Shown here piece after piece: positions 4,747 through 7,242 of a stretch of DNA of 7,242 nucleotides (within the stretch, counting starts at the first letter, position 1; the number at the start of each line of letters is the position of its first letter). Source of the DNA: JANQRV01 sp964533785 (GTDB lineage Bacteria > Bacteroidota > Bacteroidia > Chitinophagales > Saprospiraceae); assembly GCA_964533785.1 (NCBI GenBank), contig CAZHNG010000342.1, positions 1 to 7,242 on the forward strand. Reading direction: 5' to 3'. Made by a program: the position numbers and the translations under genes. The notes below the pieces were generated by a model that made no database searches, was not told the origin of the DNA, and saw nothing but the letters and a program-made list of their open reading frames with translations.

Positions 4747-6219
4747 ATGAAGTTTTATTATCCCTTTTTATTGTTTATTCTTTTCTTCCAATTGAATTTA
4801 AATGCTCAAAATAGCTTGCAACAGGCTATCAATACCTTTGTCGATGATCCGGTTTTGCAACACGCTAGTGTGAGTATAAGTGTTTTAGATCTGGCATTAG
4901 AACGGCAGGTTGCGGGTTATCAGTCAATGAAGAGTTTGATCCCGGCCTCTTCCTTGAAGGTGCTGACGACGGCCAGTGCACTTTCTATTCTGGGAACTGA
5001 TTACCGTTTTAAAACAGAAATCCAGTACGATGGTCATATTGATGACAATGGAGTACTTTCCGGTAATATTTATATTAAAGGATACGGCGACCCTACGCTA
5101 GGGTCAGATCAAATAGAAGGCGTCCCGGAATTGGAAGATATTATGGAACGGTTCAGATTGTCATTACAACGCAAAGGTATTCGCGAGATAAAAGGTTATA
5201 TTATTGCTGATGCGACTCATTTTGAAAGTGCAGCTAATGCTCCGACCTGGCAGTGGAATGATATGGGCAACTATTATGCTTCCGGCGTTTTCGGGTTAAA
5301 TATTCACGAAAATTTTTATTATTTAAAATTCAGGCAAACCTCTAGGTTGGGGGCTATCCCTACTATTGCGAAAGTGCAGCCCTATGTAAAAGAATTGATC
5401 CTGGTCAATGAAGTTACCTCTGCTGGCAGTAATACAGGTGATAATGCCTATATTTTTGGAGCGCCGTACAATTATTACCGGTACGTAAGAGGAACAATTC
5501 CCATAGGTTCGGGATTGTTTACGATCAAAGGATCTATTCCTGATCCGCCTTTATTTACCGCTCAATACCTGTTGGATAAGCTAGATGAAATCGGAATTAA
5601 ATGCGAAAAAGGAGCCACTACAATCAGGAGGTTGTCTATGGAAAATATGGAAATGGGTAAAGCACCGAGAATGGTTTTGTCGGCGCATTATTCCCCAAGC
5701 TTACAACTAATTGTTGAAAGGGCTAATCAAAAAAGTATCAATCTATACTGTGAAAGTATGTTGAAAGCCATAGGAAATGACCAGAAAAATGAAGGCACCA
5801 CTAAAGCAGGTATTAAAGCCATTCAAGAACATTGGGAAAGTAAAGGCATGGAATTTGATGGTTGCTTTCTGGAAGACGGCAGTGGATTATCACCGCGGAA
5901 TGGGGTTTCCAGTTATTTTCTTGCATCTTTGATGTTGAAGATAAAAAAAGAGACTGCACTATATGAAGTGTTTGAACCTTCTTTACCCATTGCAGGGGAA
6001 ACAGGGACACTGAGGTATTTTTTAAGCAATACGGCAGCTCAAGGAAAAATAAAAGCTAAAAGTGGCTCGATAAGCAGGGTAAGGTCGTATACGGGGTATG
6101 TTGAAACCAAAACAGGTAGGACACTTTCTTTTGCCATTATGGTGAATAATTATTCCAGTGAAAATGGATCTATAAAGGCGGCTTTCGAAAATTTGATGCT
6201 TGCGATGTACAACGAATGA
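4747..6219 (+). CDS. dacB: D-alanyl-D-alanine carboxypeptidase/endopeptidase, PBP4 type (peptidase S13)
   Basis: An exported penicillin-binding protein that removes the terminal D-Ala of peptidoglycan stem peptides and/or cuts DD-cross-links in the periplasm. The 490 residues match the usual PBP4 length. Seen: a Sec signal peptide (residues 1-20, 'KFYYPFLLFILFFQLNLNA', probable cleavage before Q21); the nucleophile motif S68-S-L-K71 in IPASSLKVLT; the second motif S330-I-N332; and K438-S-G440, in place of KTG, in KAKSGSISRVRSYTGY. The long insertion between SxxK and SxN (about 90-300, including PTWQWNDMGNYYASG) is typical of S13 enzymes in Bacteroidota. The ATG at 4747 is chosen because it puts the lysine next to the signal peptide; a TTG three codons upstream adds nothing. 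The following methyltransferase-like gene overlaps or closely follows its stop, so the two are probably cotranscribed. All three active-site motifs are intact. Confidence 0.94.
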   Translation: MKFYYPFLLFILFFQLNLNAQNSLQQAINTFVDDPVLQHASVSISVLDLALERQVAGYQSMKSLIPASSLKVLTTASALSILGTDYRFKTEIQYDGHIDDNGVLSGNIYIKGYGDPTLGSDQIEGVPELEDIMERFRLSLQRKGIREIKGYIIADATHFESAANAPTWQWNDMGNYYASGVFGLNIHENFYYLKFRQTSRLGAIPTIAKVQPYVKELILVNEVTSAGSNTGDNAYIFGAPYNYYRYVRGTIPIGSGLFTIKGSIPDPPLFTAQYLLDKLDEIGIKCEKGATTIRRLSMENMEMGKAPRMVLSAHYSPSLQLIVERANQKSINLYCESMLKAIGNDQKNEGTTKAGIKAIQEHWESKGMEFDGCFLEDGSGLSPRNGVSSYFLASLMLKIKKETALYEVFEPSLPIAGETGTLRYFLSNTAAQGKIKAKSGSISRVRSYTGYVETKTGRTLSFAIMVNNYSSENGSIKAAFENLMLAMYNE

Positions 6220-6248
6220 TCACGAACAACTCTATTACAATTTTCAAA

Positions 6249-6950
6249 ATGAAAAAAAAATACTTCTTGTTGATTAGCCTTTCCCTTTTAACACTGGCCT
6301 GCCAGGATTCCAATCATGAAAACGGCCTGGTAGAAGACTCCCCTGAAATGACACCACCTAAATCAGTTGCCGCTAAAGATTCGGCGAACAGAGGGTTGAC
6401 CGACGATTATATTAACACCGATCGGGTAATCTGGCAAAAGCCCGACATGGTCATTAATATGCTTGGCGATCTTGAAAACAAAACTGTTGCAGATATTGGT
6501 GCCGGTACAGGTTATTTTTCTTTGCGGCTGGCCGCTCAATCTAAAAAGGTCATCGCGGTTGATATTGATCCAAGGTTTACTTCTTATCTCGATAGTATTA
6601 AAATATTAGAATTGCCCGAATCTTTCCAGGACAGACTGGAGACCAGGCTTACTACACCTGAAGAACCAGGATTACAAGAATCCGAAGTAGATATCGTGGT
6701 TATCGTTAATACCTATATGTACTTAAGTGACAGGGTGCGGTATTTAAAAACATTACATCAATCCATTGCTGAGGGAGGAAAATTGTTGATCGTTGACTTT
6801 AAAAAGAAACGTACGCCAATCGGCCCCCCTTCACCGATCCGGATTCCGCTTTATCAAGTGGAGGAAGAATTATACGAAGCGGGCTATTCCAATGTCAAAA
6901 CTTATGATACGGCCCTGGACTATCAGTACATAGTCCTTGCTGATCGGTAA
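6249..6950 (+). CDS. Predicted lipoprotein with class I SAM-dependent methyltransferase domain
   Basis: This 233-residue protein joins a lipoprotein-like signal (MKKKYFLLISLSLLTLAC, candidate lipidated C18) and a low-complexity linker (about 19-55) to a Rossmann methyltransferase domain (about 60-230). SAM-binding motif I is VADIGAGTGYFS (80-91), with the acidic post-I strand VIAVDIDP (101-108), the motif IV region VDIVVIVNTYMYL (147-159) and GGKLLIVDFKKKR (176-188). The substrate cannot be read from the sequence. The lipobox is imperfect (T at -3), but the basic n-region and hydrophobic core support export. An upstream ATG at 6216 overlaps the dacB stop as ATGA and would add 11 residues; the ATG at 6249 is preferred because it starts the signal peptide. 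The 29-base spacing to dacB suggests one operon. An exported methyltransferase is odd because SAM is made in the cytoplasm; similar lipoproteins do occur in Bacteroidota to my knowledge. Confidence 0.8.
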   Translation: MKKKYFLLISLSLLTLACQDSNHENGLVEDSPEMTPPKSVAAKDSANRGLTDDYINTDRVIWQKPDMVINMLGDLENKTVADIGAGTGYFSLRLAAQSKKVIAVDIDPRFTSYLDSIKILELPESFQDRLETRLTTPEEPGLQESEVDIVVIVNTYMYLSDRVRYLKTLHQSIAEGGKLLIVDFKKKRTPIGPPSPIRIPLYQVEEELYEAGYSNVKTYDTALDYQYIVLADR

Positions 6951-7012
6951 TAAGAATACTATATTTTCATTTTGAAAGTTGAACATAGCTTTGTCGCTTG
7001 CTTGGTTTATTC

Positions 7013-7242
7013 CTAATTTTCAGGGAGCACCATGGTACGGTCGATCAATTTGCTGCGTTCAGGCCCGGTTGATACCATAGTTATCGGAACGGAGAGCATC
7101 TTCTCCAATTTACTTAGGTAAGCCTTGGTCTTTAATGGTAAATCTTCGTATTCCGATACATTTTCGAGAGATTGTTCCCAGCCGTCCATCTCTTCAAAAA
7201 GCGGTTGAATCGCTTCAGGACGCCGTGGAGCACATGAAAGAA
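7013..7242 (-). CDS. purA: Adenylosuccinate synthetase, C-terminal part (cut by window edge)
   Basis: The minus strand reads open from the right edge to a TAG at 7013-7015, giving the last 75 residues of a longer protein. The sequence includes PLFEEMDGWEQSLENVSEYE, then LPLKTKAYLSKLEKMLSVPI and TMVSTGPERSKLIDRTMVLP, ending in EN. The pattern 'GW...Y.DLP..-..Y...+E..L.VPI..VS.GPER...I' is the conserved end of PurA, in which 'VS.GP-R' contributes to GTP/IMP-site architecture. The enzyme joins IMP and aspartate using GTP to form adenylosuccinate, the first committed step of AMP synthesis in the cytoplasm. The start lies beyond base 7242. The gene converges on the methyltransferase gene across a 62-base gap with no obvious terminator hairpin. 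Confidence 0.88.
   Translation of the reverse strand, partial: LSCAPRRPEAIQPLFEEMDGWEQSLENVSEYEDLPLKTKAYLSKLEKMLSVPITMVSTGPERSKLIDRTMVLPEN

Overview
The window looks like a chromosomal segment from a Bacteroidota (Bacteroidetes) bacterium. The DNA is fairly AT-rich and Shine-Dalgarno motifs are mostly absent. A Bacteroidota-type -7 element (TAnnTTTG) precedes one gene. The protein types also fit this phylum: a COX15-type heme A synthase, a PBP4-type DacB with a KSG motif, and a lipoprotein-like methyltransferase. No transposase, integrase, tRNA, rRNA, CRISPR array or toxin-antitoxin pair was seen. I see no confirmed new multi-gene system; the novelty lies in several smaller oddities.

Layout. 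Positions 1-721 (+) hold an MtfA-like peptidase homologue, possibly cut by the window edge, whose zinc-binding residues appear to be lost. Positions 722-1134 are a 413-base AT-rich gap rich in DnaA-box-like 9-mers and inverted repeats; it may be a replication origin or another DnaA-bound region. Positions 1135-2238 (+) encode heme A synthase (ctaA/COX15). A possible 29-codon peptide gene follows three bases later. Positions 2346-2924 (-) encode an XRE-cupin regulator, divergent from a FAD-dependent amine oxidase-like enzyme of the aminophosphonate-associated TIGR03364 type at 3248-4399 (+). The shared intergenic region carries a 19-bp near-palindrome over the predicted -7 promoter element, which suggests that the regulator controls the oxidase.

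A strong hairpin follows the oxidase gene. Next comes a short frameshifted remnant encoding only a signal peptide (4503-4618). Positions 4747-6219 (+) encode a secreted DacB (PBP4) D-alanyl-D-alanine carboxypeptidase/endopeptidase, apparently in an operon with a predicted lipoprotein carrying a class I SAM-methyltransferase fold (6249-6950). The window ends inside the 3' part of purA on the minus strand (7013 to beyond 7242).

Together the genes serve respiration (heme A for cytochrome oxidase), peptidoglycan trimming, purine synthesis and one small regulated catabolic module. The FAD oxidase occurs without phosphonate genes inside this window, so its substrate is uncertain.
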